The position numbers were made by a program, and so were the translations under genes. Of a DNA stretch of 64,000 nt, positions 39,886 through 51,274 are shown one piece after another. The stretch comes from JANSXG01 sp024743075 (GTDB taxonomy: Bacteria > Planctomycetota > Phycisphaerae > Phycisphaerales > UBA1924). Position 1 is the first letter of the stretch; each line of letters begins with the position of its first letter. Under the pieces are notes generated by a model. That model had not been told where the DNA came from, made no database searches, and was given only the letters and a program-made list of their open reading frames with translations. The stretch spans positions 2,852,001 through 2,916,000 of the forward strand of contig CP159477.1 in NCBI GenBank assembly GCA_042140185.1, in the 5' to 3' direction.

Positions 39886-40152
39886 ATGCAACTCGCCCCC
39901 CACCAGATCCGGATCGGCCAGCGCGTCCGCATCACCCAGTCCATCGCGTTCGCCAAGGGCGCGGCCAAGACCAGCGTCGAAGGCACGGTCATCCGCTACG
40001 GCCAGCAGAAAACCGGCTCCTGGTTCGCGCACGCCAAGGACGACAAGCTCTGGCTCGACCGCCTCGAACTCAAGAAGGACGACGGCGAGATCGTCGTCTG
40101 CAACATCGACGGCAACAGCGTGATCGAGTCGGTGGAACCGGCAGCGGGGTAA
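39886..40152 (+). CDS. Small beta-rich protein
   Basis: An 88-residue cytoplasmic protein: RIGQRVRITQSIAF, then VEGTVIRYGQQKTGSWFAHAKDDKLWLDRLEL. The pattern looks like an SH3-like or KOW-type small barrel found as a conserved hypothetical in planctomycetes, but this is inference. It is coupled to the lipoprotein gene upstream. Confidence 0.65.
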   Translation: MQLAPHQIRIGQRVRITQSIAFAKGAAKTSVEGTVIRYGQQKTGSWFAHAKDDKLWLDRLELKKDDGEIVVCNIDGNSVIESVEPAAG

Positions 40153-40172
40153 GCGCGGGCACGCAAAGCAAG

Positions 40173-40244
40173 AGCCCGGAGCGCGAGCTCCGGGTATTTC
40201 GCGCTTCTGATTCAGCCGAGTACCCGGAGTTCGCGCTCCGGGCT
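40173..40244. repeat. Inverted pair of REP-like palindromes
   Basis: Arm 1 (40173-40196) and arm 2 (40221-40244) are 24-bp inverted copies with one mismatch. Each arm is itself a hairpin: CCCGGAGC-GCGA-GCTCCGGG and CCCGGAG-TTCGCG-CTCCGGG. The pair sits between convergent genes and could serve as a bidirectional terminator or REP-type element. A variant copy is at 62733-62755. Confidence 0.8.
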
Positions 40245-40248
40245 CCTG

Positions 40249-40713
40249 TCACACCTCGCGCGAGTACGTCACGAACTCCTCATCCAGCCCCCACCCCTCG
40301 CGCTCGTACAGCGCACGGGCGGCGTCGTTGGCCGCCTGTGTCTTCAGGCTCATCTTCGTCGCGCCGGTCCGCTTCGCGAACGCCAGACACTCGTTCATGA
40401 TCGCCGTCGCGATGCCCCTGCGCCGGTGCTCGGGCGCGACGAAAAGGTCGTTGAGCACCCAGTTGCGCCGCATCGCCGTAGAACTCAGCTTGGGCATCAT
40501 CTGGGCAAAGCCGACGCCCTTGTGCGTCGGCGTGTCCTCGTAGCGCGCGATCAGGAAAATCGTGTCGTTCAGACGCAGCCGGTCGCTCACGAACGCCCGC
40601 GTCTTCGCGGCGTCCGCCTGGACCTTGTAGAACGCCTGATACGCGACGAACAGATCCGTCGCCGCGGCGACATCCACCGGTCGGGCACGCGAGATAATCA
40701 GCCGGGCGGGCAT
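40249..40713 (-). CDS. GNAT-family N-acetyltransferase
   Basis: A 154-residue acetyltransferase. The acetyl-CoA loop is APEHRRRGIATAIMNECLAF, with NDLFV before it and the late ARALYEREGWGLDEEFVTY motif. The substrate is unknown. A TACACC box is 6 nt before ATG 40713. Confidence 0.85.
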   Translation of the reverse strand: MPARLIISRARPVDVAAATDLFVAYQAFYKVQADAAKTRAFVSDRLRLNDTIFLIARYEDTPTHKGVGFAQMMPKLSSTAMRRNWVLNDLFVAPEHRRRGIATAIMNECLAFAKRTGATKMSLKTQAANDAARALYEREGWGLDEEFVTYSREV

Positions 40714-40719
40714 GGTGAT

Positions 40720-40725
40720 GGTGTA
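40720..40725 (-). promoter_or_regulatory. -10-like box, leaderless-type
   Basis: TACACC on the minus strand, 6 nt before ATG 40713; weaker than the others because the final T is missing. Confidence 0.3.
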
Positions 40726-40761
40726 CCACGACGGACGGGGAAATGCGAGAACAAACCGGTC

Positions 40762-42113
40762 TCAGGCTCCGCGGGCGCCCCGCCTGCTCACCCGGCGCGC
40801 CACCTCAAACCACACCTGCCCAAGCAGGATCAGCCCCAGACCGATCAGCCACACCCGCGTCTCCACGAAGAACGCCAGCCCGGCGCACGCCACCAGCCCG
40901 CACCACGCCAGCGCGGGGTGGTACAGGCGCACCGCCTTCGCCAGCTGAAGGGCCGAGGCGTTCGTGATCGCGTAGTAGATGAGGACCGTGAACGCGCTGA
41001 ACGACCACGCCAGTTTCAGATCCCCGATCGCCACGATCGCGCCGATGACGCACGCCACCACGATGATCGCCGCCGCCGGGTTCTTCTTCGCCGTCAGCGC
41101 CGCCACGCCCCGCGGCATATCACCGCGCCGCCCCATCGCCAGCAGCACCCGGATCAGCCCCAGAATCAGATTCAGCAGCACACCGAGCATCGCGGTCACC
41201 GCGCCCACCCACAGGAACATCGCCAGCCCCGGCACGCGAGACCCCTGCGCAGCGACCAGCAAAGGAGCCGCATCCTCGGCCGTCACCTTCGCGATGTACC
41301 CCGACTTGAACGGCCCCAGCAACGCGAACGCCGTACCGACATACAGCAGCATGCTCACGATCAGCGTCGCGATCACCGCACGCGGGATCGTCTTTCGCGG
41401 CTCAACGACCTCCTCACCGAGCGTCGCGATCCGCCCGTAGCCGGTGTACGCCACGAACATCAGCGCGGTCGCCGAAGCCAGCGCGAGCCCCCACGGCGCG
41501 CGATTGCCGTCGGCGTCCTCCGGCCCCTCGAAGAACGGCACCAACGTGTCCGGCGCACGCCGGATCGCGTCCGGCAGGTTCCCGACGATAAACAGCAGCA
41601 GGAAGATCACCGTAGTGGAGACCAGCGCGGTGTTCAGCGTGTTCGTGCGCCGGAGCCCGAACAGCACGAGCGCCGTCATCAGCCCGAGGATCACCAGCGC
41701 GAGTCCCCACAGCGGCAGCGACTCCAGCGGTCCGCGCACGAACTCCTTGAGGTACCCGCGCAGCCCAGCGCCGCCGTCGCCGCCGAAGCCGACTTGGCGA
41801 TCAGGAACAGCCACCCCGAGGTGAACCCAAGCCGCGCCCCGAGCCCGCCGGGGAAGCATCGCTGCGCATACTCGTAGGTCCCGCCCGACACCGGGTGCGC
41901 CGCCGCGAGCTGCGCCGAACTCAACCCGTTGAACGTCGCCACGATCGCCGCGAGCGCGCACGCCAGAATCACCATCGGCCCGGCCACACCGGCCCCGATC
42001 CCGATCGACACGAACGCCCCCGTGCCGAGGATCGACCCCAGCCCAACCACGATCGCGCCGAGGAGGCGGAGCTGGCGATCGAGGGATTGAGGGGCCGGCG
42101 ACTGGACTTGCAT
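40762..42113 (-). CDS. APC-family amino acid permease (frame break)
   Basis: About 450 residues with roughly twelve membrane helices. The N-terminal GSILGTGAFVSIG is the substrate-binding helix 1 motif of APC transporters, PVSGGTYEYAQRCFPGGLGARLGFTSGW is helix 2-3, and FVAYTGYGRIATLGEEVVEPRKTIPRA is the hallmark helix 6-7 motif. A base is missing in the CCC run 41755-41757; adding one restores ALGCAGYLKEFV. ATG 42113 has a TACGCT box 7 nt upstream. The substrate is probably an amino acid. Confidence 0.88.
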
Positions 42114-42120
42114 GTTGAGA

Positions 42121-42126
42121 AGCGTA
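42121..42126 (-). promoter_or_regulatory. -10 box, leaderless-type promoter of the permease
   Basis: TACGCT on the minus strand, 7 nt before ATG 42113. Confidence 0.45.
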
Positions 42127-42148
42127 CCCGCAGCGCGTGAGAGGAACG

Positions 42149-43351
42149 CTAACCGTTCACCCCATCACGCCAGTCATCACCGGGCATCGTGCGCAGCATG
42201 AACTGATCGAAGAGCGGGACGGTGAAGGCGGTATCCCCGTGGCTCGGGCTGTACACCATGCCCTTCCGGATCAGGTTGTTGCGGATCGGAGCCACCGACT
42301 GCACCTCTCGACCGAGTTCTTGGGCGATGCTGCCGGAACGGTGCGGCCCCGGCCCGAGTTCCGCCATCGCTCGCAGGTAACTCTTCTCAGTTGGCGTGGT
42401 CCGGTCGAATCGGACTCGAAAGAAACTTTCGTCCAGAGCGGCGACGGCCTGCACCGACGCGACTCGCACGTCCTCCTCTGTGATCGGCGAGTCGTCAGCG
42501 ACATCCCATGCGTGCTTGCCCCACTCCTGCAGGAAGTATGGATACCCCTCGGTCTCGGAGTAAATGTGACCGAGAGCCTCATCCGTGAAATCTGCCCCTT
42601 CCTCCTGCGCCGGCTTGCGCAACGCCAGCGCAGCATCCATCTCACTCAACGGACCGATCGGAACGAACTCGAAAAGGCGCTCGGCGTAAGACTTCGCCTT
42701 GCCCATCTGGCCCGCGAGTTGAGGTAGCCCGGCCCCGAGGAGCGTGATAGGCAATCGACGCTGCGAAGCGCGATGCAGCGCGGTGATCAGCGCTGCGAGT
42801 TGGTCTTCCTTCACATACTGAAGTTCGTCGATGAACATGGCCAGCGCCGTACCGGCCGAGGCCGCCGCTTCGCCGACCACCTCAAGAAGTGCTTGGAGGT
42901 CGTGTTCAAGGTCTCCGTTGTCAGCGAGACCCGGCTCAGGATCGAAGTCGATGCCCACCTCGATGTCGCCGTATGTCACTTTGAGCGATCTCGCAAACCC
43001 GGCCAGAGCGCGCAAACCTCGCTGGGCGAGATCTTTGGCAGACTCTGTTCTCGATAGACGGATCAAACCCTGACGCAGTTGCGGAGCCAGCAAAGCAGGC
43101 AACGACCGATTTTCCGGTGCTTCCACACGAACGGTCTGGATGCCGAGTTCCTCGGCGTCATCGCGGAGCCGATCGAGCAGCACCGTCTTGCCGACCCCTC
43201 GAAGACCGATCAGCATCGTGCTCTTGGAAGGGCGCCTCAACCTGGTCCGCTGCAACGAGACCATTGCACGGCCTCGAAGATCGTCGCGACCGGCCAGTTC
43301 GGGCGGACGTGTACCTGCCCCAGGCGCGTATGGGTTTTTCACCGGGTCCAT
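42149..43351 (-). CDS. Archaeal-type (STAND-like) AAA ATPase
   Basis: A 400-residue P-loop ATPase. N-terminal FxGR-like start PPELAGRDDLRGRA, Walker A GLRGVGKTVLLDRL near residue 50, Walker B ALAMFIDELQYV near 165, arginine-rich LLGAGLPQLAGQMGKAKSYAERLFEF, then a C-terminal winged-helix-like half (TPTEKSYLRAMAELG and IRNNLIRKGMVYSPSHGDTAFTVP). Such ATPases are common in actinobacteria, archaea and mobile DNA. The gene is less GC-rich than its neighbours and has an AT-rich promoter with nested palindromes, suggesting later acquisition. Function unknown. Confidence 0.75.
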   Translation of the reverse strand: MDPVKNPYAPGAGTRPPELAGRDDLRGRAMVSLQRTRLRRPSKSTMLIGLRGVGKTVLLDRLRDDAEELGIQTVRVEAPENRSLPALLAPQLRQGLIRLSRTESAKDLAQRGLRALAGFARSLKVTYGDIEVGIDFDPEPGLADNGDLEHDLQALLEVVGEAAASAGTALAMFIDELQYVKEDQLAALITALHRASQRRLPITLLGAGLPQLAGQMGKAKSYAERLFEFVPIGPLSEMDAALALRKPAQEEGADFTDEALGHIYSETEGYPYFLQEWGKHAWDVADDSPITEEDVRVASVQAVAALDESFFRVRFDRTTPTEKSYLRAMAELGPGPHRSGSIAQELGREVQSVAPIRNNLIRKGMVYSPSHGDTAFTVPLFDQFMLRTMPGDDWRDGVNG

Positions 43352-43356
43352 AGCCA

Positions 43357-43415
43357 AGTATAGCAAGTTTACCTCAGTTTATCGAGAATCGATAAACCCT
43401 GATAACTTTGCTATA
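43357..43415 (-). promoter_or_regulatory. AT-rich promoter with nested palindromes
   Basis: TATACT (minus strand, 43357-43362) is 5 nt before ATG 43351. GTTTATCG-AGAAT-CGATAAAC (43377-43397) is a perfect 8-bp dyad. TATAGCAAGTT (43359-43369) pairs with AACTTTGCTATA (43404-43415) around it, with one bulged base. The inner dyad would cover the -35 zone, as expected for an operator. Confidence 0.6.
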
Positions 43416-43417
43416 GC

Positions 43418-44784
43418 TCACACCTCGCACGCCCCACTCCGACCGATCCGGCTCCGGTGCAGCCCCAGCGCCGCCTCGCGCGTGACCGCCTGCTCCGGCG
43501 CGATCGCCCGGTCCGCATCCATCCCCGCCCGGCGCCGATACACCGCCGCCTGGATGTTGTCCGCCGGATCCGGCTCCACGATCGGGCTGTCGCTCCCGAG
43601 CAGAATCATCTCCGCCGGGTCGCGACCCGCGCTCGCCGCGGCGTCGATCAGGTCCTTCAGCGGGAAACTCCGCGCCGCCCGGTGCGGCACCAGGCGCTCG
43701 ATCGCCTCCATGTCCGTCAGCAAATGGCAGGGCTGCAGACTCGCGATCACCGCCCGCTTCTTGCCGGCCCGCGCGAAACGGGGGAGGTCCGCCTCGTCGA
43801 TGAACTGCGCGTGCTCGATCCGCAGCGTGAACCCCGGCTCCTCGCCGAACTGCCTCTCCACCGCCTCGTACGCATCGAGCAGCGCCCGCACCGCGCCGTC
43901 ACCGATCGCGTGAGCCGCGATGTCGAACCGCTCGTGGTGCGCCCGGCGCATGTACATCTCGATCTGCTCGGGCGTGTAGTTCGGGATCCCCGTCGGGTGC
44001 GCCGGGAGCGGATCCGCGAACGGCTCAAGCATCCACGCCGTGCGGCTGTTCAGCGTCCCGTCGATGAACAGCTTCAAGCCACCAAACCGCACCGGCCGGT
44101 TCGTGTCCTCGCGCACCGCGTAGCGCATGACCTTCTGCACGCGCTCGAACTCGTCCGGCACCGCGTACATCGTCACGCCGAACCCGTCGAGCTCACCACG
44201 GTCGTCCATCTCCAGAAGCAGCTCCGCCAGCTCCGGCGTCGCTTTCATGTCGTGCACCTCGACGAACCCGCGCGAGCGCAGGTCGTCGATCGCCAGTCGC
44301 AGTTGCTCGGACCGCTGCGCACTCGTATCCACCGGCTGCGCCGCGTACATCGCGTTGCACGCGGACTCCAGCAGCACCCCCGTCGGCACGCCCGACCCGT
44401 CGCGCACGATCACACCCGCCGGCGGATCGACGGTGCTCGCCTCGATCCCCGCTTCCAGCAGCGCGGGCGTGTTGCCCATCAGCGCGTGGTAGTCGAAGCT
44501 CTTGAGCACCGCCGGGCGCCCCGGGCTGGCCTCGTCGAGCTCGGCAAGCGTCGGGTAGCGGCGCTCCGCCAGACCCTCCGTCCGCAGCCCTCGCGCATCG
44601 ATCCACACCGGCGCACCCGCGCGGTGCTCCGGCAGCGCCGCGTGCGCCCGCGCACCCGATCCAGTACGTCGGCCACGCTCGTGCAGTCCGCGAGCTGCAC
44701 CGCCGCCAGCGCCTTGCCGTGGTTGAGCAGATGAAGATGCGCATTGCGCAGCTCGGTCCAGCCAGTGTTATCAGAATCCGTCAT
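43418..44784 (-). CDS. YtcJ-like amidohydrolase, shortened N-terminus (frame break)
   Basis: About 455 residues, a metal-dependent amidohydrolase. The metal motif NAHLHLLNHG lies only 14 residues from the start, so the usual N-terminal 50-60 residues of the beta-sandwich are missing. The remaining motifs fit YtcJ-type hydrolases: SFDYHALMGNTPALLEAG, VHDMKA, KLFIDGTLNSRTA, DIAAHAIGDGAVRALLDAYE, RIEHAQF and LGSDSPIVEPDP. One base is missing at the CCC run 44647-44649. Substrate unknown. ATG 44784 has a -10 box 6 nt upstream; ATG 44805 is less likely. Confidence 0.82.
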
Positions 44785-44790
44785 ACCCAA

Positions 44791-44796
44791 AGCGTA
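44791..44796 (-). promoter_or_regulatory. -10 box, leaderless-type promoter of the amidohydrolase
   Basis: TACGCT on the minus strand, 6 nt before ATG 44784. Confidence 0.45.
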
Positions 44797-44959
44797 ACGC
44801 TTCACGCCGCTCGAAGCGTCCGAGAACGCCCCGGTACCCCGGCACTTTGTGAAGGATCGCCGCCCCCCTCGAACACGACTAACCCGCCCCCCAGCCTCCG
44901 CCGATCTCGTTGGATACGCGGCTGTTGACGCCGGGGGGCCATCCGGGAATCGCCTTGTC

Positions 44960-46957
<1,998 letters not shown>

Positions 46958-46960
46958 TCG

Positions 46961-48495
46961 TCACCCCGCAGGCACACACCTGCCCGACGCCCAGCCCCGC
47001 AGCGCCGCGATCCTCTCGCGCATCGTTACCGAGATCGGCGGCGAGCCCTTCAGCGCAAGCGACACCCCCTCCGTGTTCACCTCACCCCCGGCAGCGAACG
47101 CCTCGAACAGCGCGCTGATCACCGCCTGCTCGATCTCCGCGCCGCTGTAGCCCTCAGAGTCCGAGACCAACCGGTCCAGATCGAAACCGTTCGGGTCCCG
47201 CATGCGCCGTACCAAATGGATCTCGAAGATCCGCCGGCGCGCCTCCTCACCCGGCAGGTCGACAAAGAAGATCTCGTCGAACCGGCCCTTGCGCAGCAGC
47301 TCCGGCGGCAGCGCCTCGATGTCGTTCGCCGTCGCCACGAGGAACACCTCAGCCCGGTGCTCCTGCATCCAATTGAGAAGCGTCCCGAACATCCGCTTGG
47401 ACAACCCGCCGTCGTTGCTCTGCGACGCCGCGCTCGCGAATCCCTTCTCGATCTCGTCGATCCACAGGATCACCGGCGACATCAGTTCCGCCTTGTGCAG
47501 CGCATTGCGCAGCCGACGCTCCGACTCGCCCACGTACTGGTTGTACAGCGCACCCGGATCGAGCTTCAGCAGCGGCTGCTGCCACGCCGTCGCGATCGCC
47601 TTCGCGCACAGACTCTTGCCCGCCCCCTGCACACCCAGCAGCAGCACACCGCGTGCCGGGTCCAGCCCGAACTCCCGCGCCTCGTCCGTCGTCGAGCCCT
47701 TCCGCAGTTCCAGCCACCGCTTGAGATCGCTGAGCCCGCCGATCTCGTCCAGACTCGCCGGCGCCTTCACGAACTCGAGAATGCTCCCGCCACGCGCTCG
47801 CGCGATCATATGCTGCTTGATCTCAATCAGGCCCGCGATGTCCGACTCGTCGAACCGCCCGTCGTTCAAACTCGCCTCCGTCACCGCACGCTCGACCTGA
47901 CGGCGACTCAAACCGCGCAGGTTCTTCACCATCGCCGCGAGCTGCCCGCGCGTCAGCGCGGGCTCCACCGCGCCCTTGGCGTGCAGCCCGCGCACCGTGC
48001 GACGGAGGATCTCTTCGATCTCCCGCTCGTCCGGGTAGTGCGGCTCGAAGACCATCGCCTCGTCCGCCACTGCCGCGGGCAACTCGCCACCGTGATCGAC
48101 CATCACGATCGTTGCCCTGCGCTCCCGCGCCGCACGCACCGCCTCGCGCAGCGCCCTCATCGTCCGCGCATCCCCGAGGTGATCGATCAGGTCGTAGAAC
48201 ACGGTCACACCGTTCGTGTGCAATTCCTGCGCCGTTTTCAGCAGAGCCGCCGCCGGATGCTCGGTGTTCGGAAGCGACCGCTCGTCCTCAAACAGCGCCG
48301 GGCACAACCCACGCGTCGCCGACCACGAATGAAATGTGCGGCTCACCTGCCCCGACAGCTCCGCGGTCAGGAACCTCCGGATGTGGTCCTCATCCTCCGT
48401 CGGGATCCAGACCAGCGCGTGATGCCCGGCCAGCGCATGACGAATCCCATCGACAAGTTGGCGCGTGTGCCGTCAGGAGAGTCTTGCTCGCTCAT
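46961..48495 (-). CDS. Ycf46-like AAA+ ATPase (frame break)
   Basis: About 511 residues, matching the length of Ycf46-type AAA proteins. The N-terminal half is a RecA-like degenerate domain (TVFYDLIDHLGDARTMRALREAV); the AAA module has GVQGAGKSLCAKAIA, LWIDEIEKGFA, ATANDIEALPPELLRKGRFDEIFFVDLPGEEARR and the sensor 2 region YSGAEIEQAV. The true start is ATG 48495: MSEQDSPDGTR in that frame joins RQLVDGIRHALAGHHALVWIPTEDED of the main frame after one missing base near 48461-48472. In cyanobacteria Ycf46 is linked to carbon-concentration regulation; the role here is unknown. Confidence 0.82.
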
Positions 48496-48501
48496 GGCAT
48501 A

Positions 48502-48507
48502 AGAGTA
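48502..48507 (-). promoter_or_regulatory. -10 box, leaderless-type promoter of the Ycf46-like gene
   Basis: TACTCT on the minus strand, 6 nt before ATG 48495. Its position also supports 48495 as the true start. Confidence 0.45.
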
Positions 48508-48532
48508 CCGAATCCAGACCGGATCGGGCCCC

Positions 48533-51259
48533 TCACCCCGTCGACTGCATCGCCGCCGCGATCGCGTTGATGCTGGCGAACAGCAGCGGTTTGAGCTCCG
48601 CTCGCTCGCTTTCCCCCGCTCGCTCGTAGCGCGAGAGCAGTTCGATCTGGGCGAGGTTCAAAACGTCCGTCCACGGGTTCCGGTGCGCGATGCTCGCCGC
48701 GATCGCCGGCGAGTGCTCCAGCACCGAGTCCCGGCCCGTCACCATGTTCACCGTCTCGACCGCGCGCTCGTACTCGGCGTGAACCATCGAGAAGATCGCC
48801 TCGCCCTCGGCGCGCGCACCGCGTACCGCTGGGCGATCGCCATCCGCGCCCGCGCCAGTTCCTGCGCCGCGTTGTCCATCACCGCCGAGATCGACGCCCG
48901 CTCCGCGCACGCCTCCTTCACACGGTTCAGGTCCGTCGTGTCCAGCCCCGCCAGCGCCGTGCCCACGCCGTACCAGCCCGGCACCAGCATCCGCATCTGA
49001 TTGAAACTGAACACCCACGGAATCGCGCGCAGCGAATCGAAGGTCAGCTCCCCGCCCTTCGCGCGAGATCGGGCGACTCGCGATCGGCAGGGCCCCGATA
49101 TGCGGCACCGGGCTCGCCGCCATCAGCCAGGGCCAGAACCGCTCATCATCGATCAGCTCGCGATACGCGCGCATCGAGGTCCCCGATGCGTCACGCAGCG
49201 CCCGCTCCAGCTCGGCATCCATCGGCTTGTCGTCCCGGCTCGCCGTGCCCAGCAGCGACGCGTGCAGGATCTGCTCGAGGTGACGCTGCGCGATCTCCGG
49301 CAGCGCGTAACGGAACGAGATCACCTCGCCCTGCTCGGTGAAGCGGATCCGACCCGTCCGCGCCGCCGCCGGCGCCGCGAGGATCGCCCGACCCGCGCGA
49401 CCCCCGCCCCGGCCGATCGTCCCCCCGCGCCCGTGGAAGAACCGCAGGTCCACGCCGCACTCGCGCACCGCCTCGGCCACATCGCGCTGCGCCGTCAGCA
49501 GCGACACGTTCGCCATCAGGAACCCGCCATCCTTATTCGAGTCCGAGTACCCGAGCATCACCTCCTGCAGCGGCAGCTCCGTCCGCGTCGGCATCGCGTC
49601 GAGGAACTGGCGATACAGGGGATCGCTCAGCAGCTCACGCATCAGGCCCGGTGCCCGCTGCAGGTCGTCGATCGTCTCGAACAACGGCACCAGCCGCAGC
49701 ATGCTCACCGGCTGGTCGCCTTCGGAGCCGGCCGGTCGCACCAGCCCCTCCTCCTTCATGAGCAGCATCAGTTCGAGCATGTCGCTCAGGTCGTGCGTCA
49801 TCGAGATGATGTACGACCGCACCGAAGCCGGGTCCCGCTCCAGCGCCACGCGCACCGTGCGCAGCACGGCCAGCAACTCCGTCGTCTGCTCGCTCAGCGG
49901 CGCGTGCCACGGGCGCAGCGGCCTCGCCTGCGCAATCTCGCGCCGCAGCAGCTTCAGCTTCGCTGGTTCGTCCAGCGCGCTGTAGTCGTCTTCCACGCCG
50001 GCCAGCTTCAGCAGCTCTCTCAGCGCCGCCTCATGCACCTTGCTGTGCTGGCGGATGTCCAGCGTTGCCAGATGCAGACCGAACACCCGCGCCCGCACGA
50101 TCGCGTCCGCCAGCGGCCCTTCCTCCGCCACCCGGCCCAGGCCGGCGTGGTGCAGCGAACGACGGATCAGGTCCAGATCGTCCAGCAGCATGCTCGTCGT
50201 GTACGACCCGTCGCGATTGATCCGCCCGCGCATCTGCATCAGCCGGATGCGCAGGGGTTCGCGACGCCGGTGCTCCAGTTCATCCTTGTCGGCGATCCAC
50301 TCCTCGCCGTCGCGCTCGATCGCCTCGGTCAACTCGCTCAGCACCGGAGCCCGGCGCTCGCTCACGCTCAGCTGCTGCTCGATCCGCTCCAGCTCCGCGT
50401 TCCACAGACCCGCCGCGGCACACCGGTGCATCCCCAGCGTCCGCTCGGTCACCTCGTGCGTCACCTTCGGGTTGCCGTCCCGGTCGCCGCCGATCCACGA
50501 CCGGTAGCGGATCAGCGCCGGCAGCTCCGCCAGCGCGATCGCCTCGCCCTCTTCGCCGAACGCCGCACGCGCCGCCGAGGCCAGATCACGCATCAGCCGG
50601 GGCACCGCCTCCCAGATCGAACTCGTGAGGAAGTACAACCCGTTGCGGACCTCGTCGGGAACTTCCAGACGCTTCGCGCGCACCTCGTCGGTCACCAGAA
50701 GCAGCGTCACCATCCGCGACACGCGCTCTTCCAGCGCCGCCCGTTCGCTCGCCAGCAGATCGTCGCGCCGCAGGCGCACGAGCGCACGAGCGATGTCCAG
50801 CTGCTTGTTCATGATGCTCCGACGCCGGCTCTCGGTCGGGTGGGCCGTCAGCGTCGGCTGCACATCGATCTTGCGCAACACCTCTCGCGCCAGGCGCTCG
50901 GGCTCCCAGCCGTCCGACGCCAGCGAACGCATCGCCGCCTCCACCGACTCGGGTCGCGGCGACTCCGGCGTCGCCCGGCGTTCCCGATCCCGGTTGATCT
51001 GCGCGATCGTGAGCTGCTCGGCCTTGTTGTACAGGTGGAACCGCGCGGTCGTCAGGCGAAGCACGCCGGCGATCTGGTCGAGGTCCAGCGAGGCGACGAT
51101 CGAAGCCGCATCGTCCCACGCCGGGTCGCCGAGGCGACCGTCCGCAGATCGACAGATCGCCTCGATCCTCGACGCGACCTCGTCGGCCTCACCCAGCCCG
51201 ACGCGTCGCGCGCCATCGCGCAGCGCCGCCTCGAGCAGTTTCTGATCGGCTTCCAGCAT
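48533..51259 (-). CDS. ppc: Phosphoenolpyruvate carboxylase (two compensating frame breaks)
   Basis: Carboxylates phosphoenolpyruvate to oxaloacetate. The 908-residue reading has TAHPTES, WIGGDRDGNPKV, GYSDSNKDGGFL, FHGRGGTIGRGGG and ends near INAIAAAMQSTG. Between about 49053 and 48815 the open frame gives nonsense, while the neighbouring frame gives the expected ELTFDSLRAIPWVFSFNQMRMLVPGWYGVGTAL. One extra base at the CCCC run 49050-49053 and one missing base near 48811-48820 explain this. An uncorrected translation therefore carries about 80 wrong residues in a conserved region. It is anaplerotic and feeds the TCA cycle. Confidence 0.93.
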   Translation of the reverse strand: MLEADQKLLEAALRDGARRVGLGEADEVASRIEAICRSADGRLGDPAWDDAASIVASLDLDQIAGVLRLTTARFHLYNKAEQLTIAQINRDRERRATPESPRPESVEAAMRSLASDGWEPERLAREVLRKIDVQPTLTAHPTESRRRSIMNKQLDIARALVRLRRDDLLASERAALEERVSRMVTLLLVTDEVRAKRLEVPDEVRNGLYFLTSSIWEAVPRLMRDLASAARAAFGEEGEAIALAELPALIRYRSWIGGDRDGNPKVTHEVTERTLGMHRCAAAGLWNAELERIEQQLSVSERRAPVLSELTEAIERDGEEWIADKDELEHRRREPLRIRLMQMRGRINRDGSYTTSMLLDDLDLIRRSLHHAGLGRVAEEGPLADAIVRARVFGLHLATLDIRQHSKVHEAALRELLKLAGVEDDYSALDEPAKLKLLRREIAQARPLRPWHAPLSEQTTELLAVLRTVRVALERDPASVRSYIISMTHDLSDMLELMLLMKEEGLVRPAGSEGDQPVSMLRLVPLFETIDDLQRAPGLMRELLSDPLYRQFLDAMPTRTELPLQEVMLGYSDSNKDGGFLMANVSLLTAQRDVAEAVRECGVDLRFFHGRGGTIGRGGGRAGRAILAAPAAARTGRIRFTEQGEVISFRYALPEIAQRHLEQILHASLLGTASRDDKPMDAELERALRDASGTSMRAYRELIDDERFWPWLMAASPVPHIGALPIASRPISREGRGADLRFAARDSVGVQFQSDADAGAGLVRRGHGAGGAGHDGPEPCEGGVRGAGVDLGGDGQRGAGTGAGADGDRPAVRGARAEGEAIFSMVHAEYERAVETVNMVTGRDSVLEHSPAIAASIAHRNPWTDVLNLAQIELLSRYERAGESERAELKPLLFASINAIAAAMQSTG

Positions 51260-51274
51260 GTCCAGGCTTCTTTC

